A DNA stretch of 17,763 nucleotides from Chloroflexota bacterium (GTDB taxonomy: Bacteria > Chloroflexota > Dehalococcoidia > Tepidiformales > Tepidiformaceae), in the NCBI GenBank assembly GCA_021823905.1, contig JAKALX010000019.1, forward strand, positions 1 to 17,763. The letters run 5' to 3'. The position numbers and the translations under genes are program-made. The notes below the pieces were generated by a model. It was not told where the DNA came from and ran no database searches. It saw nothing but the letters and a program-made list of their open reading frames with translations. Shown here piece after piece: positions 6,091 to 15,500 of this stretch. Numbering within the stretch: the stretch's first letter is position 1; every line of letters starts with the position of its first letter.

Positions 6091-7799
6091 GCGGATTCCC
6101 CGTTCACCGTCTCCAGGTCTGCAGCAGCCCTTGTTCCTGTCACACGACGGATCTCCTCCCACAAGCGTTCCTGCCGCCAATTGAGGAACGCCTCGTAGTC
6201 GTCGCACAGGAGCGGCGAGTCCGGGGCCGTTGGCAAGCCTTGGGAGCCGAGGATCGCGTCGAACGGGAAGCCAGGCGTTTTGCGGAGTTCCGCCAAGTAG
6301 GCCGACGGCGCGCGGTCACTGATCATCTCGTTGGTCGTGCGGTCGATGAGGGTGCGGTTGAGGACACAATCTCTTCGTCGAGCTGGCGTGACCCCGATCC
6401 GCTCCAGGTAGGCCGCCGGGAAGATGTGGTGATCGTCGATCGCCTCCTCGGCCATCAGCTTGCCGGTGATCACGGCTTGGGTGTGGAAATCGCGCGCTCC
6501 CCCTCCCGCGCCCAGCATCATGCACACGGTACCGCGGTAGATCGACCGTTGGCGCGGCGTGATGTCGCGAAGCGCCCTGGGATCGAAGCGGAACGCCGCG
6601 ACCACCTCGGGCGGCTCGCCCTGGTCGAGAAGCCAGGGCACCAGCTCGCCAACGTCTTTGGCCGACTTGCTGTTCGGTGCACTCTCGTAGGCTTGACTGA
6701 ACACCGCGCACCAGAACCACCGCTTCAACTTCTCGCGTCGGGCACCCGCCTCGGCCGTCCTCGAGTCGCCGGCTTTTGCGAGCGTCGCGGCCAGCGGAGC
6801 CAGCATGGTCTGATATGGAAGCCACTTTGGCAGCATCACCTTGCAGTCGTCGCGAAGGATCTCGAGGCCGGTCGCGAGTCCCTGCGCTGCCCGTTCCCAC
6901 CAGGTGCGGATGTCGTCGGGAGTGAGATTCAGGACGTCGCCCCGCTTGCAGGATGGCGCCGGGCGGCAGGCGAGCGAAATGGCTTGCAGGACGTAGTAGG
7001 GATCAACGTCGAACGCCTCGATCGCCGGATGCGCGGCCCGTGCGCCGTCCCACAGGGTGCGCAGCCTGATGTTCTCCGGCCAGAAGCGAGCGGTCAGCAA
7101 CTCAAAAACGCTGAGCTTGACCCCGGTGCGATTGAGCGTCTCGAAGATCGTGCAGAGAGCATCCGCCTCAGTGCTGTCGGAGAGCGTGACAACAGGAAAG
7201 TGGTAGTCGTCGATGGACTGGATCCACCGTTCCTCTACGGCAACCAGAGCGTCCTCGAGCGCAATGCGTTCTTGATCCGAGAGCTGGCGGGCGACCTTGC
7301 GGCTCCAGTTGCCGAAGCCACCGGCGCCGCCCTTGAGAACCGAGAGCGGCAACAAAAGCTCCCGGGCCTGAAGGGCAAAATCCTCGCGGGCCTTGGCCCA
7401 CTTCGTGGCGGCGCGGACGTGGAAGATGGCCTCCTCGAAGTCGGCGCCCTCGACCAGCTTCCTCACATCTAGGTAGTACCGGTGTTCGCCGACCCCGTAG
7501 AACGCCTGGTAGAGGGAGGTAAGTCTCTGCTGGCCATCGAGGACGAGAAACGTATGCTTGTGGTCGCCAAGCAGCGGCGCACCCTCAAACTCCCGCGCGG
7601 CAAAGAGACGTTTCGCATCCCGAACACGCAGGATGCTGCCCGCCGGGTAGTTGTTCGCGATCGAGACGATGAGCTCCTGTGTCGCGCCCGGTTCCCACAC
7701 AAAGTCCCGCTGAAAGTCCGGCAGGACCGCCGTGCAGTTGTGAACCTCCGCCAGGAGGTCCTTGAGTGCCCGAGGATTGGTATCCTCAAAAAGACTCAT
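6087..7799 (-). CDS. DUF262 (GmrSD-like) nuclease with HNH-type C-terminus
   Basis: This 570-residue protein has the DUF262 N-terminus: PDFQRDFVWEP (27-37) and the hallmark V-L-D-G-Q-Q-R-L-T at 86-94, a ParB-like nucleotide-handling motif. It is followed by FETLNRTGVKLSVFEL, a conserved central motif. Near the end, DDHHIFP (455-461) followed by VLNRTLID and TTNEMISDRAPSAYL has the shape of the His-Me/HNH (DUF1524-type) nuclease centre, with H457/H458 and N481 as the likely catalytic residues. The fusion resembles single-chain GmrSD/type IV enzymes, which cut modified phage DNA under nucleotide control. The start is ATG with GGGGGA a few bases upstream, 21 bases after the zinc-ribbon gene. Its stop overlaps the CBS-HEPN start. 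Finding a type IV-like enzyme in an operon with a methyltransferase is notable, since it must tolerate the host's own methylation. Confidence 0.87.
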   Translation of the reverse strand: MSLFEDTNPRALKDLLAEVHNCTAVLPDFQRDFVWEPGATQELIVSIANNYPAGSILRVRDAKRLFAAREFEGAPLLGDHKHTFLVLDGQQRLTSLYQAFYGVGEHRYYLDVRKLVEGADFEEAIFHVRAATKWAKAREDFALQARELLLPLSVLKGGAGGFGNWSRKVARQLSDQERIALEDALVAVEERWIQSIDDYHFPVVTLSDSTEADALCTIFETLNRTGVKLSVFELLTARFWPENIRLRTLWDGARAAHPAIEAFDVDPYYVLQAISLACRPAPSCKRGDVLNLTPDDIRTWWERAAQGLATGLEILRDDCKVMLPKWLPYQTMLAPLAATLAKAGDSRTAEAGARREKLKRWFWCAVFSQAYESAPNSKSAKDVGELVPWLLDQGEPPEVVAAFRFDPRALRDITPRQRSIYRGTVCMMLGAGGGARDFHTQAVITGKLMAEEAIDDHHIFPAAYLERIGVTPARRRDCVLNRTLIDRTTNEMISDRAPSAYLAELRKTPGFPFDAILGSQGLPTAPDSPLLCDDYEAFLNWRQERLWEEIRRVTGTRAAADLETVNGESA

Positions 7800-7820
7800 G
7801 CCGGTCCCCCAACCAACGCC

Positions 7821-8267
7821 TCAGTACACGACCCCTTCATATCCTGACGCACAGTCATAGCAGGCCTTTCCAGTGCGGTGTTCCGGGGGAAACAACTGCC
7901 CGCAATACTTGCACGGTCTGAATTCGGCCCGGCGAGCTTCCATTGCCTGGTGGACCAGGTCCCGGAGCTCCTCATCCGAGGCAGCTTCGGGGCGAATTCT
8001 CTTCCAGCGCCGACTTGACCCAGCGGGTCCGTATGCGCCGCACGTCCACTCGACCGTCGGTAGCCGAAGCTCGATGGTCTCTGCTGTGACAAGGACTGTA
8101 ACCCCCTCGTCCTCGTCGCCAAAGTCGATCTGGATCGCGTCCCGCGTCCTCTCGAGGCGGGATGCAGGAAGACACGCCAGCACGCGTAGCGCGTTCTCTT
8201 CAACCCGCAACAGCCCTTCCGCCGGGTAGCGGCGTTCAGGGTCGATTTGATCTCGCTCGTTGCTCAT
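7821..8267 (-). CDS. Small zinc-ribbon protein of unknown function
   Basis: This is a 148-residue protein from the ATG at 8267, which has AAGGAG 10 bases upstream. An alternative ATG at 8318 overlaps the sacsin-like stop as ATGA and would add 17 residues, but its upstream region has no well-spaced Shine-Dalgarno. The C-terminus holds a four-cysteine zinc knuckle: C119-K-Y-C122 and C136-Y-D-C139, in the context FRPCKYCGQLFPPEH and ACYDCASGYEGVVY. The N-terminal part is acidic and strand-rich (DAIQIDFGDEDEGVTVLV) and carries W and R/K residues before the ribbon. I think I have seen similar hypothetical proteins beside large ATPases, but I know no function. Its position directly after the sacsin-like gene suggests a partner, perhaps a nucleic-acid or ligand-binding adaptor. 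Confidence 0.72.
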   Translation of the reverse strand: MSNERDQIDPERRYPAEGLLRVEENALRVLACLPASRLERTRDAIQIDFGDEDEGVTVLVTAETIELRLPTVEWTCGAYGPAGSSRRWKRIRPEAASDEELRDLVHQAMEARRAEFRPCKYCGQLFPPEHRTGKACYDCASGYEGVVY

Positions 8268-8277
8268 CTCGCTCTCG

Positions 8278-8283
8278 CTCCTT
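8278..8283 (-). promoter_or_regulatory. Shine-Dalgarno favouring the shorter zinc-ribbon start
   Basis: AAGGAG lies 10 bases before the ATG at 8267, between two candidate starts. It argues for 8267 over the ATG at 8318 that overlaps the upstream stop codon. The spacing is slightly long, so the upstream coupled start remains possible. Confidence 0.45.
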
Positions 8284-8314
8284 CCGCAGCTTGGCATCGA
8301 CCTCCGCCTTTCGT

Positions 8315-11300
8315 TCATGGCTCGGCGAGCGCACCCTCCCGGTTGGGCACAGGTTCCTCCGATGGTGCAACGCAGACGAGCCTGTACGTGGCAGCGTGAA
8401 GCACGAGCCGCTTGGCGTCCAGCATTCCCTGCAACTGCCGTCCGAGGACCTCGATAGGCTCGCCGTTGGGCTTTGCGAGGATCAGAGCGCGAGTGTCGGG
8501 GAACTTGACGCACAGGTTCCAAACCTCAGCGCCTAGCTGGAGAGGCTTCTCCTCAAGGCAGTGGTCGTAAGGCAGGTAGGAACGGAGGAGCTCTCCGCCT
8601 ACTGTCCGGCACTCCCAAGGAAACACCTCACCCGGCACCTTCGCGATCCAGTTCCCATCAGCGTGCTGAAACCGGCCGGCGCCTGTCTGCTGGTAGCCGT
8701 TCGCCAGGACGTAGCGTTCCATGATGCCAAGTCTCGGCTCCGCTGTGTGCCGAAGTGGTCTTGGTTCTTTAGGCTGGGACGGCCGATCATCGTGGGGGCG
8801 CATGCCTGGGGCCTGGCCGATCGGGTCTCCTATCCCATCCGGCATCCATGCCGGAGGGCCTTCTGAGGCTTCCTCCCCAAGGCTCGGGGCTGATGGGATA
8901 TCTTGCCACTGGGTGCCGCGACTATCTGCCGCCCTACCGCCACCCAGCGGTGCCGTACTGGCTCCCGACTCCATCGTCTCCGTCGGAGTCCGCATGGGTC
9001 CCGTTTGGTCTTGGGCGAAGAGGAAGCTACCTTGGAGGTACTCGACCACAAACTCCGGCGTCCGCTCATAACACATCTTCAGAGCCTCAACGAGATCTGG
9101 ACGATCGAGCAGGCGACCGAGTTCAGCTGGGACCTCCCTGGCCATCCTCGCCACAGACCTGTTCGCCAAGAAGAGCGTCTCGCCGTCCCAGAGGACATCG
9201 ACGCTTCGAGGGGTGCCGGCCGGTTCCCCATTGATGTACGGTGTGGGCTCGAGGCTCCCGACCTCTGCGCAGCGTGCAGCCTGAAGGCGCTCACCGATCG
9301 CGCGAACACGGCATGCCTCTTCCTCCGGTTCGAGGCTGATCCGTCGCAACATGCCACCAAACGCCTCAAGCCACGGCCTGGGCTCCGTCGGCCGGTTGGA
9401 TTCGGGTCGCTCGGCGAGTCGGTTCTCCAAGACCGTCGCGAGGCTGACAAGTCGCGAAAAAGGCTCCCGGGACGTGAGATCACTTGAGAGTTTCTGTAGG
9501 TCCGCGGTCCTGCGTTTGACGGCCTGGAACAAGTTCTTCCAAGGAACCAACCCCTGCATCGTCAGCGAGTACTCGAGGTCCTCGACGGGTACCCACTCAC
9601 TTTCGAGGTTCATCCAATGCTGGCATTCCGCCCAAATTCGCTCCGGGTAGCGCGGGAGTAGCGCACGGACCCTTCTCGCCTCTTCGGGAGAGAGCGACGA
9701 GCCGGAACTGAGCCTTTTGAGCCACTGAATGGCCAGATCCGACGTTGGATGCTCCGCGACGCCGATCTTGGACCATAAGGAAAGGTCGGCGGCGGCCGGG
9801 TGGACCACTGCGGCGCCCGGTCCGTCCTCCTCGTCCGCGCGCAGGAAGACCTCGTCGGCCCGGGTCCATGCATTGTCGCTGGAGAAGACAAGGGCATGCT
9901 CGCGAAAGGCCGCTCGCACCTCAGCCGCCTGCTCGGTCGAGCACTGGCCAAGCAGCTGATCAAGGCGTCGGTACCATTTCAGGACCTCGGACACGGGTGG
10001 GTTCGCAGCCTTGGCGAGGGACGCAAGGCGAGCCAGCAATTGGTCGGGCCCCGTAGGCGTGTCCCGAACGCCGAGGGCGACCAGCACGGGCCGGTTAGCC
10101 TCGGTGTCAAGCTCGGCCTTGACGAACGATTCGACGTCGAGCAGCGATTCCGTCGCAGGGGTCCGACGCAGCAGTTCGGCCGGTTCGCGGCCCTGGCCCC
10201 ACGTGTCCTCAAGGCAGGGCAGGGACCTCAGGCGATCAATCCACCTGGGGGTCAGGGGTTCCGAGGTGATTAGGGCGGTGTTGCCAGTAGTAGCGACCTG
10301 GACCGCGCGGGCGGTCAGAACCACGGGCCACGAGTAGGTCGAGCAACGCAAGAAGCGCTCAAGCAGTTGGGCCCACAACTTGGGCTGACCCTGGGCCAGT
10401 GTCCGCCAGTGCTCCCACAGGTCGTCCTCGAAATCCCAATCCTCGAGCACGAACTGGTTCGTCTTGTATCGGAACTCCAGTTCGCCCTTAAGGCCCCGCG
10501 CTACCGCCGCCGCTCGGATCGCCGGGCGACTTTGGTGAACTGTGCTGGAATTCCGCAGGGGCGGGAATGACAGGAGCCGACTCCGAGGCGACCGGACCCA
10601 CTGCAACCAGTCGTCGTGCGGGCAGGAATCGTGGTCCTCCCAGTACGACGTATGCAGCACATGCGAGGAGTACCAACCGCTGGGGAGCCATCCCTCCAGC
10701 TGGCCGCCATCATCAGCGAGGATCTCCGAGTTCGACGATCTCCGATACATATCCTGTGTCACGAACTGAAAACTGTCGGCAACCTGGGCGTTCAGCCTCG
10801 CGCTGATCCGGGCTAGTCGCACACATTCATCGAGGGTGAGCTGCTCACGGCTGAAAAACCTGGTTGCCACCCTCTGGAGGACCAGGCTCGCGTCGGCGGG
10901 CTGCTCAAGGCCGAGGCGCTCGAGGACTTTGTAGGCCGCTGACACCTTCTTACCGAGATCGGCGTCCTTGTGCTCCTCAGCGACTTGCCGTTGCTCTTGG
11001 AGAAACCGGAGCCAGTTCTGGTTAAGGACCAGAAGGTGGTTGGCCAGGAACTCCCAATCCCCGGAGGACTCGAGGAGCTTCCTCTCGCCGAGCCGGACCA
11101 CGTCCTTACTCGAGTAAAGAACGTCCTTGCTCTGGGCCGGCACAATCCGAAGATCCCTGTAGTTCGCCCCGTAGTAGTAGGCGGTCACCTCAGGGGACAC
11201 GTAGTCCCAGAGTTCAAGCAGCTGACGCCACTTCGCTGGCCGGGGGAGCCGATTCTTCATCAGGGAGTCAAGAACGGAGGCCTTGTTGATCTCCGAGCAG

Positions 11301-12586
11301 AACCCCCACCGGATCAGCTTCTTTCGGTCAACGTCCGCGACAGCAAGGCCAAGGGGCGGCTTCTCCCTGGTCAGGTGGCTCTGGATGTCCCCAGCAGTCC
11401 AGACGCGCAGGATCTCATCCGGCACGGCCACGCACTGGCCCTCTGAGACCAAGACGTCCTGTTCCGTCAGGAGAAAGTGCTCGTTCAAGACGACCGACCG
11501 GGCCGATTCGGCTACCAAGGCGCCACAAATCCCCTCAAGGGAGGGGTCCTGCGAGGGCGGTTCGGGCAGGAGCCCATAGGCACGTGCTCTCTCACCCGAG
11601 GCAGTGTCGGTTCGCAGCCAGGCAAGGACTGCCTCGCCTGCCAGGCGGCCCGTCCGCTCGAGCAGCCAGCGGTTCGTGGGCGATGTCGAGGGGTCCTTGA
11701 TCTTGAGCCTTGCCGGGTCTTGGAGAAACGGTGCGTTGCACGCGAATGGGAGTTTGGTCGTCACACCGGTTGGAAGAACAACGAACAGTCGGCCGGCGAG
11801 CCCGTAGACGATCTCGACCCGGCACGGTGGCAAGGACTCAAGGTCGTCGTTGTCCAGCCGCCTAGCTGCGCGCAGTTCTTCAACTGCATCGGCCGGAAAT
11901 CGCTCAAGGCCCGAGCGAATGAGGAGAAAGCGCTCATGCTCCGCTGACGTCAGGCACACCCACTCCGACCCAAGGATGGGGCCCCGCTGCTGAGAGACCC
12001 ACCGAAGCTCCCGATCCCCGATCCGTAGGCTCCGGATGTTGTGGAAGAAGAGGAGAGACGCCGGACTGGTGAACCAGTCGTCCAGGTTGCTTGTGAGGTC
12101 AGCCTCCCGTCGGCTGTCGGTCACTCGCACCTCGATCACGGTTCGGCCATCAGAGCCGGAGCGGTCAGGGCACCACGCCGGCTCCGTGAAGCGCCCTGCG
12201 CGAAAGGTCACTAACAAGGTGGGTGTGGTCAGTCGAACCTCGTCGCCGAGGCTGAACGTGCTCTTGAAACCTATGCCTCGAAATCCAACCGTGTGAAGGT
12301 TCCGTTTGTTGGAATAGCCAAATCGGCAGAGGGATTGGAAGTCTTCTGCCGTAAAGTCCTGCCCGTTGTGCGAGAACACGAACTGGTGGTCGTTCAGGTT
12401 GACGGTTGCTTCTGTCGCCCCGGCGTCGTCCGCATTCTGTAACAGCTCGGAGACCACGTGACGTGGGCTTTGGACTTGTTCAAAGAGCTGGTGCCAAGGA
12501 CCGGCAAGGTCGGGGTCTGCTTCAAGTTGGTCCCACCGCTTGTTTGCAACAGACCGAATTGGCTCGAAATAGTCGGGTCTGTCCAC
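8315..12586 (-). CDS. Giant sacsin-like GHKL (HSP90-type) ATPase
   Basis: This 1423-residue protein has a sacsin/HSP90-type Bergerat ATP-binding domain in the first 200 residues. The N-box is ELLQNADDAGAT (47-58, with E47 and N51), HNGQDF (73-78) stands in the G1 position as is usual in this bacterial family, and the G2 loop is VGFRGIGFKSTF (100-111). The long middle has no recognisable enzyme motif. A Pro/Gly/Ser-rich linker at about 1200-1287 precedes a compact C-terminal domain (from about 1288, MERYVLANGY to YRLVCV). I cannot assign that domain; it is not a clear DUF3883. Translation starts at GTG, with AGAGGAA 8 bases upstream, and the GTG shares one base with the TAG of the helicase gene. 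Sacsin-like ATPases recur in predicted phage-defence loci. A sensor or chaperone-like switch acting with the helicase and zinc-ribbon protein is inferred. Confidence 0.86.
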   Translation of the reverse strand: MDRPDYFEPIRSVANKRWDQLEADPDLAGPWHQLFEQVQSPRHVVSELLQNADDAGATEATVNLNDHQFVFSHNGQDFTAEDFQSLCRFGYSNKRNLHTVGFRGIGFKSTFSLGDEVRLTTPTLLVTFRAGRFTEPAWCPDRSGSDGRTVIEVRVTDSRREADLTSNLDDWFTSPASLLFFHNIRSLRIGDRELRWVSQQRGPILGSEWVCLTSAEHERFLLIRSGLERFPADAVEELRAARRLDNDDLESLPPCRVEIVYGLAGRLFVVLPTGVTTKLPFACNAPFLQDPARLKIKDPSTSPTNRWLLERTGRLAGEAVLAWLRTDTASGERARAYGLLPEPPSQDPSLEGICGALVAESARSVVLNEHFLLTEQDVLVSEGQCVAVPDEILRVWTAGDIQSHLTREKPPLGLAVADVDRKKLIRWGFCSEINKASVLDSLMKNRLPRPAKWRQLLELWDYVSPEVTAYYYGANYRDLRIVPAQSKDVLYSSKDVVRLGERKLLESSGDWEFLANHLLVLNQNWLRFLQEQRQVAEEHKDADLGKKVSAAYKVLERLGLEQPADASLVLQRVATRFFSREQLTLDECVRLARISARLNAQVADSFQFVTQDMYRRSSNSEILADDGGQLEGWLPSGWYSSHVLHTSYWEDHDSCPHDDWLQWVRSPRSRLLSFPPLRNSSTVHQSRPAIRAAAVARGLKGELEFRYKTNQFVLEDWDFEDDLWEHWRTLAQGQPKLWAQLLERFLRCSTYSWPVVLTARAVQVATTGNTALITSEPLTPRWIDRLRSLPCLEDTWGQGREPAELLRRTPATESLLDVESFVKAELDTEANRPVLVALGVRDTPTGPDQLLARLASLAKAANPPVSEVLKWYRRLDQLLGQCSTEQAAEVRAAFREHALVFSSDNAWTRADEVFLRADEEDGPGAAVVHPAAADLSLWSKIGVAEHPTSDLAIQWLKRLSSGSSLSPEEARRVRALLPRYPERIWAECQHWMNLESEWVPVEDLEYSLTMQGLVPWKNLFQAVKRRTADLQKLSSDLTSREPFSRLVSLATVLENRLAERPESNRPTEPRPWLEAFGGMLRRISLEPEEEACRVRAIGERLQAARCAEVGSLEPTPYINGEPAGTPRSVDVLWDGETLFLANRSVARMAREVPAELGRLLDRPDLVEALKMCYERTPEFVVEYLQGSFLFAQDQTGPMRTPTETMESGASTAPLGGGRAADSRGTQWQDIPSAPSLGEEASEGPPAWMPDGIGDPIGQAPGMRPHDDRPSQPKEPRPLRHTAEPRLGIMERYVLANGYQQTGAGRFQHADGNWIAKVPGEVFPWECRTVGGELLRSYLPYDHCLEEKPLQLGAEVWNLCVKFPDTRALILAKPNGEPIEVLGRQLQGMLDAKRLVLHAATYRLVCVAPSEEPVPNREGALAEP

Positions 12587-15500
12587 TAGCGCGGTTCCTC
12601 TGCGTTTGCGAGGAGTTCCTTGAATTCGTAGTTGACGCTCGCTGCGCCGAAGTCCGGCTCACGGCGGAATGGACGTCGGACGTAGTGCACGCGATGTGCG
12701 CCATCTGGCAGGAACTCCACGATCGCAAGAATGAAATCCTCGGGCTTGTTAAGGGAGTAGAGGATCTCGTTCTTGGTCACGGTGATCGTGGCCGCGTCGG
12801 TGACTCGGCCCTTGACCTCGATGAACCTCAGCTTGCCCGTACCTGGGATCCGGCTCTCGATGTCGTAACCGAGCTTGTCCGCCTCGCGGTCGGTCGGCAT
12901 AAACCCGAGCCGCCGCTCGATCTCCATCACGGCGGCGCGGGCGCGGGCAGCGGAAGCCTGGGTGTCGATGGGCACAATGGGGGAGTTGCCGTGCTGGCCA
13001 GTCATCGCGGCGATCAACCCGGCCGGCACCACGACGACCCCGCCGAGGACAACCGGTGGGAGGGCCGAGATCTGCTTCTCACGTTCCAGCTCCGCCAGGC
13101 GACGCTCGAGCCGCCCCTGTAGGTCGTCGGCCCGGCGCCGCGCCTCCTGCGAGTTGAGGCGGGCGTTCGGCTTGCCGGCCTGCTCCTGTGCCTTGAGGTC
13201 CTCAGCGCGATGATCCCAGTAGTTGATCTCCTTCGTCAGGCGGTCTTTGACCGCGGCGTGGGCCTTCTCGATCCACGCCAGGCGGCGATCGCGAACGTCC
13301 CCCAGATGCTCCGGGACGACGTGCGCAATGGCATGGACCTGGGCTTGGCGCTCGAGGTCGCGCGTGATCCAGGCGGCTTCTGGCCGGCTCAGGATGGCCT
13401 CGACATTTGGCTCGTCAGCCTTGAGTGGGCGGTAGTCGAGGTACGGCGCGTAGTTTAGGTGCCTGACCTCGCCCGTTGCATCGAGCTCGACGTACAGCAT
13501 CCGTTTGGAGATAGTCCGGCGTTCGCCGCTTCTCGTCAGACTTGCATCCTGGATGGCGTGCTCGAGGTAGAAGAGCACACGAGGGTTCATGCCGGGGTCG
13601 CGCTCATCCACCAGGGCGGCTCCGCGCCGGAGAAGGTCCCGATGGCGCTCGAGTGTGAGGTCGAGGGTCGCATCGAGGAGAGGATGCCCAGGGCAAACGA
13701 ACGCGGCCAGCGGTTGCCCTGTCGGCGCGATGAGGTTCTTCTCGAATGCGATCCGCTCGTACCGGGGCAGCACTGGCTGGCCAGTGCCGATCAGCCGGTC
13801 GCGGTTGCGGACCGGCGCGGGGACGTGCGTGACCTCGTACCGCCGGGGCTCCCTCTGGCGGGTCGTCCCGCCGAGTTGCTGAAATGCCTCAAGGAAGAAT
13901 GACTCAATGTAATGCGGCTGCAGGCGGCGGGCCTCCGCCCGCTCCATCTCCTCGCGAACCTGCGCCACCCGGCTCGAGTCCATGCCGTCGTGCACCAGGG
14001 CGTGCTCGTCGATTAGGCCCTGGAGTTGCCTCTGGTCCACGGCGTTTTCCACCGCGCGGGTTAGCCGGGCGCGCACTTCGGGTAGGTCGCCATATCGAAT
14101 AGCCTCGATGAGTAGGTCCCTGAGTGGCCGCCCTTCGAACTCGAGCTTGCCCAGGACGTTGAAGACTTGGCCACCGAGCGCCTTGCGAGCCTCCTCCAGC
14201 TTCTCGAGCAGGGTGCGGTAGACGTCGCCCTCGCGCGTCTCCTCGGCTACCAGGTTCCACAGGTGGCAGACCTCGGTTTGGCCGATCCTGTGAATGCGGC
14301 CGAAGCGCTGCTCGATGCGGTTGGGGTTCCAGGGTAGGTCGTAGTTGACCATGAGGTGCGCGCGCTGGAGGTTGATCCCCTCGCCCGCCGCGTCGGTGGC
14401 CACCAGGACCTGAATTTCGGGATCGTGGAGAAACGCCTCCTGCGCCTTCTTGCGCTCTTCTCGCCCCATCCCGCCGTGGATCTCGACGACCGATCCCACC
14501 CGCCCGAGCAGCGTGCCGATGCGCTCGGCCAGGTAGTGCAGGGTGTCCAGGTGTTCGGTGAAGAGCACGAGCTTTTGTCGTGGTGAAGAAACTGGGCGTG
14601 GGGCGCCGGGATCGCCGTAGGGTGACGGCGGCTCTCCAACCCGCCCCGTCAGCGCGGCCGGCGTGAAGATCTCGGCGAGCAGGCCTGCAAGCTCGCGCCA
14701 TTTCGTGTCCTCGCCGCTACGGCGAATGGATTGCGCCATCGCCTGCAACCTAGTCAGGGTGGCGATCTCCGCCTGCAGCTCTTGGATCGTCCGGGCGGCA
14801 GTCGCTTGGTCGAGGACCTCCTCCTCCGCCTCCTGGACCTCGTTCTCCGGCGCGTCCTCGAGGTCCTCGATATCGTCGCGGTCGAGAGTCGGGCCCGCGG
14901 CCGCAAGCGCAGTAATCGTCGCGCCACGATGGAGGAGCTCGAGTTCCCGCAGGCGCTTCTCCAGGCGTTCGCGCCGGCGGCGCAGGGACTGGAAGATCGC
15001 TTCGGGGGAAGACGCCAGGCGCCGCTGCAGGATCGTCAGAGCGAAACCGACCGTCCCGGCCCTCTTCTCGTTCTGCAGCGCCTCGGCGCGGTTGAACTCC
15101 TCCCTGACGTAGTCGGTGACCTCCTTGTAAAGGTGTGCTTCGGCCGCAGAAAGCTTGTACGGGACCGTGTGCGCAATTCGCTCCGGAAAGAGCGGCGTAC
15201 CATCGAACTTGAGCAGCGTTTCCTTGACCATCCGGCGCATGAGGTCTGACACGTCGATGGCATGGACCCCGTCCCGGAAGCGCCCCTCGAACCGGTCCCC
15301 ATCGAGCAGCGCCATGAAGAGCTGAAAGTCCTCCTCCTTGCCGTTGTGCGGCGTGGCGGTCATCAGCAACAGATTGCGTGTGAGGCCGGAGAGCAGCTGG
15401 CCCAGCCTGTAGCGCTTGGTGTACTTGACCTCGCCACCAAAGAAGGTCGCGGACATCTTGTGCGCTTCGTCGCACACAATCAGGTCCCAGTGGCAGTCCG

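Noticed and set aside
6054..7472. Long plus-strand ORF of 472 codons
   Set aside because: It is the antisense shadow of the DUF262 gene, with no domain motifs and no credible ribosome site.
8318..8320. Start of the zinc-ribbon protein at 8318 with ATGA overlap
   Set aside because: The coupling is attractive, but the added residues are low-complexity and the better-placed AAGGAG serves the ATG at 8267. It is kept only as an alternative.
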